NCBI GenBank assembly: GCA_963681505.1 | Contig: OY811971.1 | Coordinates: 10,225,991 to 10,289,990, forward strand | DNA length: 64,000 nucleotides | Direction: 5' to 3' | Origin: Eunapius fragilis | Taxonomy: Eukaryota; Porifera; Demospongiae; Spongillida; Spongillidae | Shown here: one piece after another, positions 1 through 33,311 of the stretch | How the letters are laid out: each line of letters begins with the position of its first letter | How positions within the stretch are numbered: the first letter of the stretch is position 1 | Notes under the pieces: generated by a model | Told to the model about the DNA's origin: nothing | The model's database searches: none | What the model saw: the letters and a program-made list of their open reading frames with translations, nothing else | Position numbers and translations under genes: made by a program

Positions 1-427
1 AGAAGCCCGAGGGAGAAGCTGGCAAAGAAGCGGAAGGCCAGGCACGAGTATAGGGCGAAACTGCCAGTAACCACATCCGTTCCCCTCAAAGGGCATGGAG
101 GGACCGTAGCCCAGCTAAGGTCCCCCACCCTTGTTCCCATCCAGTACCTGCTTCGAATAGGGGACTGGAGAGAATGTCCGAACGTGGGCTGGAGGTAGTG
201 CGTATCCTTTGGCTAATGTTGAGCATGTGTGTTCAGCGGGCTGTCCATACACGTTTCTGTCGGTTGAACGAAGTGAATTAGACAGAAACTAAGCTCCCTC
301 CGGTAATTGGAGTAGCCACGTGGTGGTGGGGGGGTTTATATGGCTGTGAAGGTGTAAATATTGTCATTCTAAGTGTCGTGCACAAGCAAGTTTCCATTGC
401 TTTTTTGAGTAGTAAACTTGTAGTACA
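1..427 (+). other. Probable retroelement 5' flank or LTR-like region
   Basis: This stretch precedes a gag-like ORF and has no long ORF of its own. A TATA-like tttatat lies at about 335-341 after a G-run, roughly 90 bases before the first ATG of the gag-like ORF, so a retroelement promoter is possible. The first 60 bases could encode a short lysine- and glutamate-rich peptide, perhaps the tail of an upstream copy. The assignment is inference from position; I see no terminal repeat pair that would prove an LTR. Confidence 0.3.
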
Positions 428-1380
428 ATGGCAGAGATTGCGCAACTGTTGGAGGAGGTCAAGCAGCTGAGGGAAGAGGTGAAGACCGGCTAAGAGGAGA
501 CGTCAAGAAAGTTGGCAAGGAGCGGCAGGAAGGAGAGCTACTCCTTCAAGAGAAGTTTCAAAATGTTAGTTTGCAGTTTATTAATGTGAGATTTCCTCAT
601 TGAAAAAAATTGTGACAAGTCACAATTTTGTGACTTAAGTCACAATTGGTCAATGTATGATTAAGATAGTTGGTACGTCGATGATTACATCTACATTTAT
701 TTATTGCACACGCATCTGGACCTCTGGTTACATGTAAAAGTGTATTTATAACCACGCTAATACGCCCAACTTGTATATAACAGCACATGTCGCGGGCGAC
801 CTTGCTGACACTCCTGGCTCTAGGTAAAAGGGTTCAGGGGTATGTATCACCACCCTGTATAACTTTGGGTTGTGTATAGCCATCGCCTCAAGGGGCACTT
901 TAGTTTGCAAATGTGCCAGAAGCTATGTATCCGAGACCGAGGCGGCCCTGGCAAAATGTGATGAGACGATCAGTATTTGCGAGGGAGCCGACGCATGTGG
1001 CCTCTCCGCTACACAACAGAAAGGCCAACGAAATACAGCATCGTTTTAACGAAGAGGTGGCAGATAAGCTGGAGGAGGCGGGAGTGGTCGTCGACAAAGT
1101 GGAGCCTGCAGCTGAGGGGCGGATGAAGGTGGCATGGAGAAGATAAAGGACGCCTTGGCGGAAGGTAGGCAGCTAATCGCCCACAGGCAAAAGCTGCTAA
1201 AGCTGGACGACCATTCTGAATATGGATGGTCGCTCGTCGAGCTATACGAGGACGCGTTGGCGAATGATTCCGAGGATGAAAAGAGGATCGACAAAGCGGA
1301 GCGGGCGGCAGAGAGGAAGGCGTAGGCTAAGAGGAGGAAGGAGGCGGCACTTGCCCTTAGTAGATACAATAGCTCTAAAC
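428..1380 (+). pseudogene. Degenerate retroelement gag-like gene
   Basis: The reading starts at 428 with MAEIAQLLEEVKQLREEV, an amphipathic coiled-coil start, then meets a stop at about 490. It continues in another frame to about 575, is interrupted to about 909, and resumes with segments such as CDETISICEGADACGLSATQ, NEIQHRFNEEVADKLEEAG and HRQKLLKLDDHSEYGWSLVE. These pieces are in different frames, so several frameshifts separate them. The charged helical tail DSEDEKRIDKAERAAERKA ends at a stop near 1323. The pattern resembles gag-like proteins of invertebrate tyrosine-recombinase or Ty3-type retroelements; assignment to a superfamily is inference. No zinc knuckle is visible here. Confidence 0.55.
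567..909. mobile_element. Small insertion inside the gag-like gene
   Basis: The gag-like coding sequence is interrupted by about 330 AT-rich bases flanked by the direct repeat tagtttgca (567-575 and 901-909), which looks like a target-site duplication. Near its left end is a nested palindrome, attgtgacaagtcacaat, followed by a second one, tgacttaagtca, typical of short non-autonomous DNA elements. No coding potential is seen. An intron is less likely because no GT...AG pair sits at the boundaries. The family is unknown. Confidence 0.4.
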
Positions 1381-1930
1381 AAGTTATCTGATGTGTGAGA
1401 CAATCCTGCCATGCTAAAATATTTCTGCATCATACTCACAGGGCATGTGGGTGTGCCAGTACGTGCAATAACAAGGGATGCCCCCTCCCTGTACTGGTCT
1501 GTTTTACTGGATACAATATTAATGACAATGCCTTGCTCATCAAAGGACACATCCTTACATTTTATCTTTATCAACTCATCACAACGGAGAAAACCAGCAA
1601 ATGCTACCAAACACACAGCAAGCAGCCAAACATCAGAGAGGGAAGGAGTGGGTCTACCATGGCTTGCAACATTTCTATGGACACTGGTTCCTTCCTAACC
1701 TTAGGCTTGCATAGTATTCGTCTCAAACCCTCTAACACTGACTGGACTAATGGTGACCCTGTGGGTGACTCTACACTGTATACCCGCCATCTTATGCACC
1801 CATGCCAGTGCATGCACCACCTCTTCTACTGCTGACCTAGAATGCTTGGCTGTATTAAGATGCTGCATATACAGCGCCAGATGCATAGCTATGACTCTTA
1901 TGGTGATGCAGATAGTGAGATCATTGCACA
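1355..1930 (-). pseudogene. Tyrosine recombinase fragment (Crypton/DIRS type)
   Basis: On the minus strand, three overlapping frames give one continuous recombinase-like protein. It reads SAVEEVVHALAWVHKMAGI, then LVQSVLEGLRRILCKPKVRK, then AGFLRCDELIKIKCKDVSF with SKTDQYREGASLVIARTG. FLRCDEL matches the conserved 'GxRxxEL' region holding the first catalytic Arg of tyrosine recombinases, and SSKTDQYREG the following beta-hairpin. A frameshift lies near 1610. The C-terminal HxxR and Tyr boxes are absent: the reading runs out at about 1355, where it abuts the gag-like ORF in the opposite orientation. It is therefore a truncated, inactive copy. Crypton or DIRS/Ngaro origin cannot be separated from this piece. 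Confidence 0.6.
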
Positions 1931-1966
1931 ACTTAAGTCAAAACTACTACTCACAGGAGTGAAAAG

Positions 1967-3471
1967 ATGCAAATTCTGAATGTCTTGCCTAACAGTTGGT
2001 CACTTAATGAGATGATGCAAGAGTTAGGAGTTTCTAACTACATGTACATGGCCAGGTGTGCAAAAAAGCTTGTAGCAGAAAAGTGTGTACTTCCAACACC
2101 CAATCTAAAACATGGCAGGTGCCTTCCTGCAGTGACTGACGACCTTGTTAAAGCTTTTTATCATAGCAACAACATAAACCGAGTAAACCCTGGAGAAAGG
2201 ACTATGTACATGTATCAGTTATAACTGCAGAGGGTAAACGAGAACACTGCCAAAAACAGTTGCTACCTCTGCAATCTAAAAGAAATCTAAGACACTTCAC
2301 CCGGGTATAAAAGTTGGTTTTTCTACCTTCGCCATGCTAAAGCCTAGGGAATGTGTCTTAGCAGGTTCCAGTGGCATACATTCAGTTTGTGTTTGTTCAT
2401 TGCATCAAAATGCAAAGCTTATGTTACATGGCAGCAAAATAGCTACACTCTCTGAAGGAGCCATCTCGCATTATCGACATTGTTTAGCTGCCATCATATG
2501 CAACCCATCATGAATTCAATGCTATTTCATAGGTAATGTATGCAATCTCCAGGAACAGAATCATTACACCTTAAACTACAGGATATCATGGATACCAATA
2601 TGGTTGATGCAGTGGAGTACAACAATGGACATCCACTGATCGTTCAAAAATGGAAACTATCATACAACCAGTGGATGAATTTCTGCAATCTTTTATGAAA
2701 ACACTTAAGACGCTTAAACACCATGATCTAATAGCCAAACAACAATCTAATTTTGTGACTGATGCAAAGCAGGCACTAGGGCCTAATGTCATAGGAGACT
2801 TCTCTGATAATTATACATGTGTTTGTCAGGATGCTACCCAATCCTTTCATTGGAATAAGCAGCAGGCAACCATCCAACCTTTTCTTGCCTATTATCGTGA
2901 TGAACAAGGAAATTTGCAACATAAGTGTTACATCATGATATCCAAGTGTACAAAACACGATACAATAGCTGTGCACTTGTTTCAGAAAAACCTTATACAG
3001 TTCTTAACTGATACCTTTGGAATGAAGCCTAGTAAAATAATTTATGTGTCAGATGGATGTGCAGCCAGTATAAAAACAAGAAGAACTTTATCAACTTATG
3101 TCATCACATGGAAGATATTAGTGTACCTGCAGAACGACATTTTTTTGCTACTTCACATGGCAAAAGTACAGCAGATGGGTGTGCAAGTACACTGAAACGA
3201 CTAGCCACTAAAGCCAGCTTACAACGTGGCCATTGAAAATCAAATATTGAATTCAAAGCAGCTGTATGAATTTGCAATAAAAGAAATCGAAGGCATGTCT
3301 TTTGGGTATGTTACTAATAAAGATCATCAAGAGGAGGCAAAGTATTGGAAGCAAGATTTTTGTTGTCAAAACGACACAGATATTGCATTGCTTCAAGCCC
3401 ATTTTGTTTTTATAAAGGAATACTCCAGTAGCAGTGAAGAAACAAAAAAGCGTGTTACCAAACGTACTTAA
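1967..3471 (+). pseudogene. Transposase-like gene of an unnamed repeat family, decayed
   Basis: A broken ORF runs through this stretch: an N-terminal piece with NSWSLNEMMQELGVSNYMY and LPTPNLKHGRCLPAVTDDLV (DNA-binding-like), then a core with FIAKQQ-like (DLIAKQQSNFVTDAKQALG), IGDFSDNY, QDATQSFHWNKQQATIQPF, ISKCTKHDTIAVHLFQK and IIYVSDGCAASIKTRR, and a tail resembling LYEFAIKEIEGMSFGYVTNK. I recognise this as a family repeated in sponge, cnidarian and echinoderm genomes. The spaced aspartates in GDFSDNY and VSDGCA are consistent with a DDE/RNase H-like core, but that is inference. Several stops and frameshifts (for example near 2230, 2300 and 3110) make it a pseudogene. Confidence 0.55.
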
Positions 3472-3479
3472 TTTAAATG

Positions 3480-4130
3480 ATTTATCATAACTTGTAACTT
3501 GCTTCATGATTGTTTTTATAAATGCAGATATGATTGTGCAAGTGGGAAGAATACTTAAGGTGGGGCGTGCAGACTAAAAACCACATACACTAGATTAAGT
3601 CACACTAAGATGGTGTGTCGGATTGGTCAATAAGCAGACATTATAACTCATTCTGTCACAAAAATTGAGAATGTAATCATATGGTGGTTTGAACAACAGT
3701 TGTGATAAGCACACCAAGGTGTCGATAAGCACATTCCATGGTTCATGAATCCAATCAAACAGAACATCCTAGGAGCCTCACCCTTTTCAATATATTTCAA
3801 TGGGACCCAGTTTCGTCCCATTGTAGAAGCTCAATATAGAATACAGCCTGCTCTTTCCTATTTCAAATTATAAAAGTGTTCATTTCTAAATGAGTGATAA
3901 TAATGCTCGATTTTGGGTTTTGGTTATCACTAAGCATGCACTAGTCAAGGTCATGGCATCGTAATATGGCCCTTACTAGGTTGTGCATGTGTATTTAAAA
4001 TCGTCAGCACAGCTATAATGACTGCAAAGAGGCATTGAATTGTTTACATTTGAGATTAAATTATTCACACCTTGTAGGCAATAATCGGAATAAATTTTGA
4101 TGGCTAATTATTAATAAGCTGAGCCTCAGC
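3480..4130. other. No gene seen
   Basis: AT-rich sequence between two transposon fragments. I see no ORF, splice-bounded exon, tandem repeat or terminal inverted repeat that I can support. Confidence 0.6.
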
Positions 4131-4164
4131 CGAGGAGGCCTTAGGCTGTGTTCCCTGTCTCATC

Positions 4165-5101
4165 ATGCACCAGCAGCCTTTATTGCATCGTTATGTTTCT
4201 CTGGCCTGGGTTCAAATTCTCATGTACACCTCCTCCAGTCCTTGGAGATATTTAATTCTTCAGTTCATCAGTCAGACATCATACAGATTGGATCGGTACT
4301 TGAAAAGTTACCTTCTCAGAAGACTCTTTCCAGTATCTTGGACGAAAATTTATTCAGGGTTCTCTGTCGATTGCTGACAGAGCGCGTCTTTTATCAGCAT
4401 CCTCCCCACATGCTTCCTCATGGCTGACAGTTATTCCATCTGAAGGTCAAGGCTTACATTTAGACCCTCCAGTATTTCAGACAGCACTGAAGTGGTGGTT
4501 AGGGCTTGACACAGCTGAGGGTTGTGTTTGCGCACTCTGCCCAGATAAAATGTTGGATCCCCTAGGGCATTATGCCACTACTTGTAAGCAGGGTGGGGAT
4601 GTGGTATTCCGCCACAACAGGTTGAGGGACATATTGGCAGAAACATGTAGGCGAGCCCACTTTAGTGTACAAGTAGAAGCTGGCTGCAACCTTACACCAG
4701 ATCACAGCCACTCTCGTCCAGCAGATGTCCTCATTTCCAACTGGGCTCTGGGGAAAACGGCAGCCTGTGACATATCAGTTACCTCTCCGCTGAACTCAAA
4801 CATTATGTCTGAAGCGGGAGTAACTGTTGGAGCAGCTGCGCAAGCCACTGAGCTCAGAAAACATGAGGCCAACGATGTGAAGTGCAGCGAGTTAGGTTGG
4901 TTATGTATCCCTCTTGTGGTTGAGTCGTATGGCGCATGGGGGAAAGAGGCTATTTCAAGTCTAGCCTCTCGCCTAGGCATAACATCATCAAGGCCCAAAT
5001 CTGCCGTTCTATCAGAGCTGTATAGCCGGCTCTATCTGAACCTAGTAAGGGCTAATGTGAAGGCTATAATGTCCAGATATTGCCCTCAAGATTATTTCTG
5101 A
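4165..5101 (+). pseudogene. Retroelement C-terminal module, restriction-nuclease-like
   Basis: The open part (from 4550) reads LDPLGHYATTCKQGGDVVFR, HNRLRDILAETCRRA, then HSRPADVLISNW, AACDISVTSPLN and ELGWLCIPLVVESYGAWG, ending LYLNLVRANVKAIMSRY and a stop at 5101. The zinc-knuckle-like 'GHYATTCKQGGD..RHN' and the 'RPADVL...D.SV' pattern match the C-terminal region that follows the reverse transcriptase in certain invertebrate retroelements. They look like a PD-(D/E)xK nuclease core (inference). Upstream, 4165-4540, remnants in shifted frames (SVLEKLPSQKTLSSILDEN) extend it towards the RT, but no RT motif survives. The same module recurs at 5806, 32230, 48100, 52000 and 53830. Confidence 0.6.
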
Positions 5102-5805
5102 AGTGTTATTTAGTTTTGGTCATGTTTTCGTGTGTTTTGTATGTCCTATAATTGTATCTTGTATCACAATAATAATTAGTCAAAAAAAAAAAAAAGTGTA
5201 CAAAATAATGAAGTAAATAACTTCCATAGGATATTATGGACCATTGAAACATACATGTAGGTGTCAATACCTGAGTTGAAGGGGTATAGAATTACCCCTT
5301 TACAGATGTTACATTTATCATAGTTAACATATTCCATATTCCGTATTGGTAATTTTCTATTCTGAAAGCAGAGAAAAATATAGAAAAATAGAACTGTACC
5401 ACCTAACTTCTCCTGACGAGGCAATAAGGGCATACTGAGAAATGCAATTTATAAATGTTGCTATTTGCCCATTTGTTTGCCACTACGTTACAGTTAGCCG
5501 TTTCAAGGTTTGGTGATGCTAATGACCTCTTTACAAATGAGATACTCTCAAACAATCTATTAATAATGCATAATAATTGCCACAATTAAGAGACTGGGGA
5601 CTATGACAGCCACTATGCTACAATGCAAACGAAGGTGTTCTCGGGCCTTCGTGCTTCTGATAGGCAGCATCTGTGTTCTTTATGATGTGCCATCTTTGAT
5701 GTCTTTGTTAGAAACATACTTTTGTCTTTTGTTGGCTGTACGTGTGCATGTTAATAAATTTAGGAGTATAAAGAGCAGAAGGAACCCCTTTGATACGTTT
5801 CTCGA
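5102..5805. other. Non-coding spacer with A-tract
   Basis: The sequence directly after the retroelement stop ends in an A13 run (5181-5193), which could be the poly(A) tail of the retrocopy. After it there is only AT-rich sequence with no supported gene. Confidence 0.4.
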
Positions 5806-5940
5806 TTGGCCACCAGACTTTCTGTGAAGTCTTCAGCACCCAGACCAGAAGCACTGTCAAGCATATATGTGAGGCTGAACATGACGCTGGTCAGAGCAAA
5901 TGCAAGGGCCTTGCTAAGCAGAGTTACTCTAGATTGATTG
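5806..5940 (+). pseudogene. Second fragment of the retroelement C-terminal module
   Basis: Plus-strand translation gives TRLSVKSSAPRPEALSSIYV, followed by RLNMTLVRANARALLSRV and a stop. This aligns with the end of the 4550-5101 module (ASRLGITSSRPKSAVLSELY and LNLVRANVKAIMSRY). Only the last 45 or so residues are present, so it is a truncated copy of the same family and orientation, about 700 bases downstream. Confidence 0.6.
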
Positions 5941-6393
5941 TAGCACAACACAAGTAATTATTGTAATACTTGTTAGGCCCTAAAAGTACAGAATTATGCA
6001 TTCATGTATTCCTATTATTAATACGTTTATAAGCGATTCTAGTGAACGATTATTATTATCACATACCTTGATTAAATTGGGTTGATTTCAATTAATATTA
6101 TTCCGTAACGATTATTTTATGTAAGTTTATTCGAGACAATAATAATGCATCAAACTGAAGGATATATTTAACACATATGCTACGTACAACTAAACTACTA
6201 ATGGCAAGTTAGGAGGGTGGAAGCTCCCTGGCCAGGATGGCTCTAGCAATGAAACGATTATTAAAATTAATTGGGTTGAATATGTTCATTATTATAGAAA
6301 TGCTGCATTAAAACTTTTCAGTTCATTACAGTTAGATAGTTAAACTTGATTATTTTGATTCGATTTTACTCATTTAATGTTTAATCTTCCGCA

Positions 6394-6429
6394 ATCCTTA
6401 TTTAAGGATGACCATCCTTAAATAAGGAT
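6394..6429. repeat. Palindromic hairpin repeat, copy 1
   Basis: The arm ATCCTTATTTAAGGAT is followed after 4 bases by ATCCTTAAATAAGGAT, its exact reverse complement. Two further copies occur at 7449-7487 and 7631-7668. Each arm is itself nearly palindromic. Confidence 0.75.
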
Positions 6430-7448
6430 GATGACCATTTTCTTAAAGAATGATGTAAACTTGGTGCTTTGTTTTATATTAGTGATTCACTAGATTCAAG
6501 ACCATGCAGATCAGCAATACTGCCGCAATTAAAACAGGTTTGGCTTGCTCAAAAACCGGTATTACAATGTAAATACGGCGAAATCGCCATTTGCCGCTGG
6601 CGATATAGTAGTGAGCAAATTAACTCAAAGCAATGTATGGCAAGGAAGGACAGGTTTCTGGTAGCTCTAGGAGTAGAATGTACACTGTCAGATGGATCTG
6701 TGGAACAATATCTACGGCCTCGACAATCTACGCTCACTTACCGGCCAGTACTTCCAAAGATCGAAGTGATTGCATACACTCGAAAGCGTCAAGCTAAGCA
6801 ACCCTGCTTAGATGCCGAGGGGAGCCACAGAAAGCGACGGATGTTGTTCCTCAGTACGGATGGATGACATACATGTACATGTAGGCCCAGGTGACCAAAG
6901 CAGCAGCACTGCACACTGGCACTGCATGATTCGTCAAATGACAGTGACAGTGACAGCAACAGTAGGCCTAGGCAATGGCGTGGTCTCCTCTCGAGTCTAA
7001 TTAATTGGGGATAAGCTCCACTAAGCTCGAACACATATCGTATGCCAATTGACAACGCTTCCTAGATTTCCCATATACCCCCCCCCCCCCCCCCAACGCA
7101 CCATTCTACATGGTATTGTACTCAATCATGGGACTAGAAAGCACACTGTTCGATGGAGTGGCGGCAGAACAACCACATGCAGTGCACGTGGTTTCAGTGA
7201 GGCTAAGGTACGTCCTGCATGCTGGCGTTTGAGCAGAAGGGAGCATCTACATCAGTGCACGTCATTAAAAAATGCTTGATATTATTAATTTTGAAGTGGT
7301 TATGGTGTAAATAAGCATAACTTATTAGCCACAAGTTATTTCTTCGACGAATCTGGCTGTGAGTATAGCTGAATCAACTGGCTATCAGAGACAATCAAGA
7401 TTTTTAAAATCATTATGGTTTTTATGGTCAATAATCTCTACTGTTGTT

Positions 7449-7487
7449 ATCCTTATTTAAGGATGGTGTCAATCCTTAAATAAGGAT
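7449..7487. repeat. Palindromic hairpin repeat, copy 2
   Basis: Identical 16-base arms to the copy at 6394, with a 7-base spacer. It lies in AT-rich, gene-free sequence. Confidence 0.75.
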
Positions 7488-7630
7488 GTGCCACTTCCTC
7501 CCTGTTTTACCACATGGACATTGATCATATTGACATCATTTAACGTTTTTTATTGAGGCTAATCAGTATACAATTGACCAATACCATTTGTTTTATCTTA
7601 CTTACTTGGTTAGCAGCAATGTAAAAGATG

Positions 7631-7668
7631 ATCCTTATTTAAGGATAATGACATCCTTAAATAAGGAT
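7631..7668. repeat. Palindromic hairpin repeat, copy 3
   Basis: Same 16-base arms, spacer of 6 bases. Arms are conserved among the three copies while spacers differ in sequence and length. Confidence 0.75.
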
Positions 7669-8122
7669 TTTTCCCTGGAGATTAAACATTAACCACAATT
7701 AATATTGTCATTTACTGGACACCATACCTTATTATAAGCAGGGATACAAACAATTTGGGCATATTTATTTACAAGAATATCAAAATGTCCTGGTCATATA
7801 TCATTTTAAACCATTGTCCATATGAAGAGATTGCCTAAGCGGGCAACAGTTGGTCGTTAATTAATTATGAAAAACATACATGTATACTGTTCACCTTTTT
7901 CAATGATACCTTGCTCAACTAAGTGTACAGTCACATCAAAATTTGCAGATCAGATAAAGGCAGAGATTGTGGTCACTTTCCCAACAAATGCACATTAACT
8001 ATACCTTGACAGCTAGTACACTGTACAGGTATGGCAAAACAGTGTACAGGTATGGCAATACAGTGTACAGGTATGGCAATACAGTACTGGTTCTTCTTTT
8101 CATGTGCAAACAACACACTTAC

Positions 8123-32174
<24,052 letters not shown>

Positions 32175-32224
32175 GACAGATGTGGGCTGCACGTGTCAAT
32201 AAACTGAATAATTATAATAACATT

Positions 32225-32455
32225 ATTCATTATTGGGGGTATGCACCTCCAGCCTAGTTCTTCACAGATCCCTGAATTTGCTTGTATCTTTCGCTGTTCT
32301 GTGGCAATAGCTGCAGAGCCTGCTGTGTGTCCCGCTTCGGAAACTATGTCATGTTTTAGCGGAGACGACACAGATAAGTCGAACGCAGCAGGTTTGCCAT
32401 TGATGCCCCAGTTGTTGACTAGTATGTCTATTGGGGGTAAATTTTTCTTATTGCC
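32225..32455 (-). pseudogene. Retroelement C-terminal module fragment next to the synthetase start
   Basis: Minus-strand translation gives ILVNNWGINGKPAAFDLSVS, then SPLKHDIVSEAGHTAGSAAI and ATEQRKIQANSGICEELGWR with CIPPI. This matches the 4550-5101 module (LISNWALGKTAACDISVTSP, SEAGVTVGAAAQATELRKHE). It ends about 55 bases upstream of the synthetase ATG, on the same strand, so it lies in the 5' untranslated or promoter region. Confidence 0.65.
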
Positions 32456-33311
32456 AGCCTACTCTAGACTCTGAACTGTTAGTAAACTAATGCTTTAGTG
32501 AAAATAGTGTGATTCATTGATTTGCATACAATCCAACGTTTTTGACTCGAGTATGATGGCCATATGGGATATTGACTGAGTTTTTATAACGCCTCATCCG
32601 TTCAGGCTGTATTGTCAGCGATGCGCCCCTACAGCTGGTGACGGTCATGTGATGCCGCTACGTGTATGGCTAAAATGGGTAGTGCATTAGTAACTATATC
32701 AGGATCTATTGTCGTCATGTGTGCTGAAGTATATCAAACTTGCCAGTGTAGACTTGCATCTATAACACACAGACCAACTGCACAAAAGGTCACATGACAT
32801 GCAGGGAAATTAAACATTTGGCCATTGCATGATTCTTGAGGAACTGAAAAATGCTTTATCCTGGCAAATCGATTTCGCATGAGTGTACACCATGATTGGA
32901 ATAACATACAAGTCTTAGCACAACTTCAGAAGTAGGTTCCATATAGGAAAAATACAATATAAAGTGAGTGATCTGTTAGTATATCTTGCTGAGGGGCAAG
33001 ACCTTATGCACAAAATCATATTAATGCGTTGATTTGAAATAAACGGTATTAAAGTAAATAAGTGAGATTCATGGTTTGGTGCAAAGGTCTATACATGTAG
33101 GCAATAAGAGGTGGTGCACGTGTGTGAATTTTGCTAAGCACTAAAACTTTCAGACATTATTACAGTATGACCGAATATGGTTTTTTAAATAGAATAACAA
33201 TACGTGTGTGACTTTCAAACTTGAGCCCCTATATGGAGCTACAACGATAAGGAGCTATGAAATCCCTCTTCACTGATGCCCCTCCCACATATACGTCTGT
33301 ACTGAGCTAAT
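32456..33311. promoter_or_regulatory. Head-to-head intergenic region, putative shared promoter
   Basis: The minus-strand synthetase starts at 32174 and the plus-strand Arf-GEF at 33312, leaving 1137 bases between start codons, part of it retroelement debris. The rest is AT-rich with no obvious TATA box or CpG island visible. A divergent promoter is inferred only from geometry. Confidence 0.35.

Larger units (their letters stand above)
5941..8122. other. Gene-poor AT-rich region (outside the hairpins)
   Basis: No exon of the minus-strand synthetase can be recognised here, although its next exons would be expected in this direction. A 132-codon plus ORF at 6469-6867 has no recognised motif. 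Other content is a C17 run at about 7080, and three copies of a 21-base unit (gtgtacaggtatggcaa core) at about 8023-8087 just beyond the last recognised synthetase exon. Confidence 0.5.

Noticed and set aside
1395-1835. 146-codon plus ORF
   Set aside because: Shadow of the minus-strand tyrosine recombinase fragment.
6469-6867. 132-codon plus ORF in the left transposon-rich region
   Set aside because: No recognised motif, no splice context and no homologous fragment elsewhere in the window; not called as a gene.
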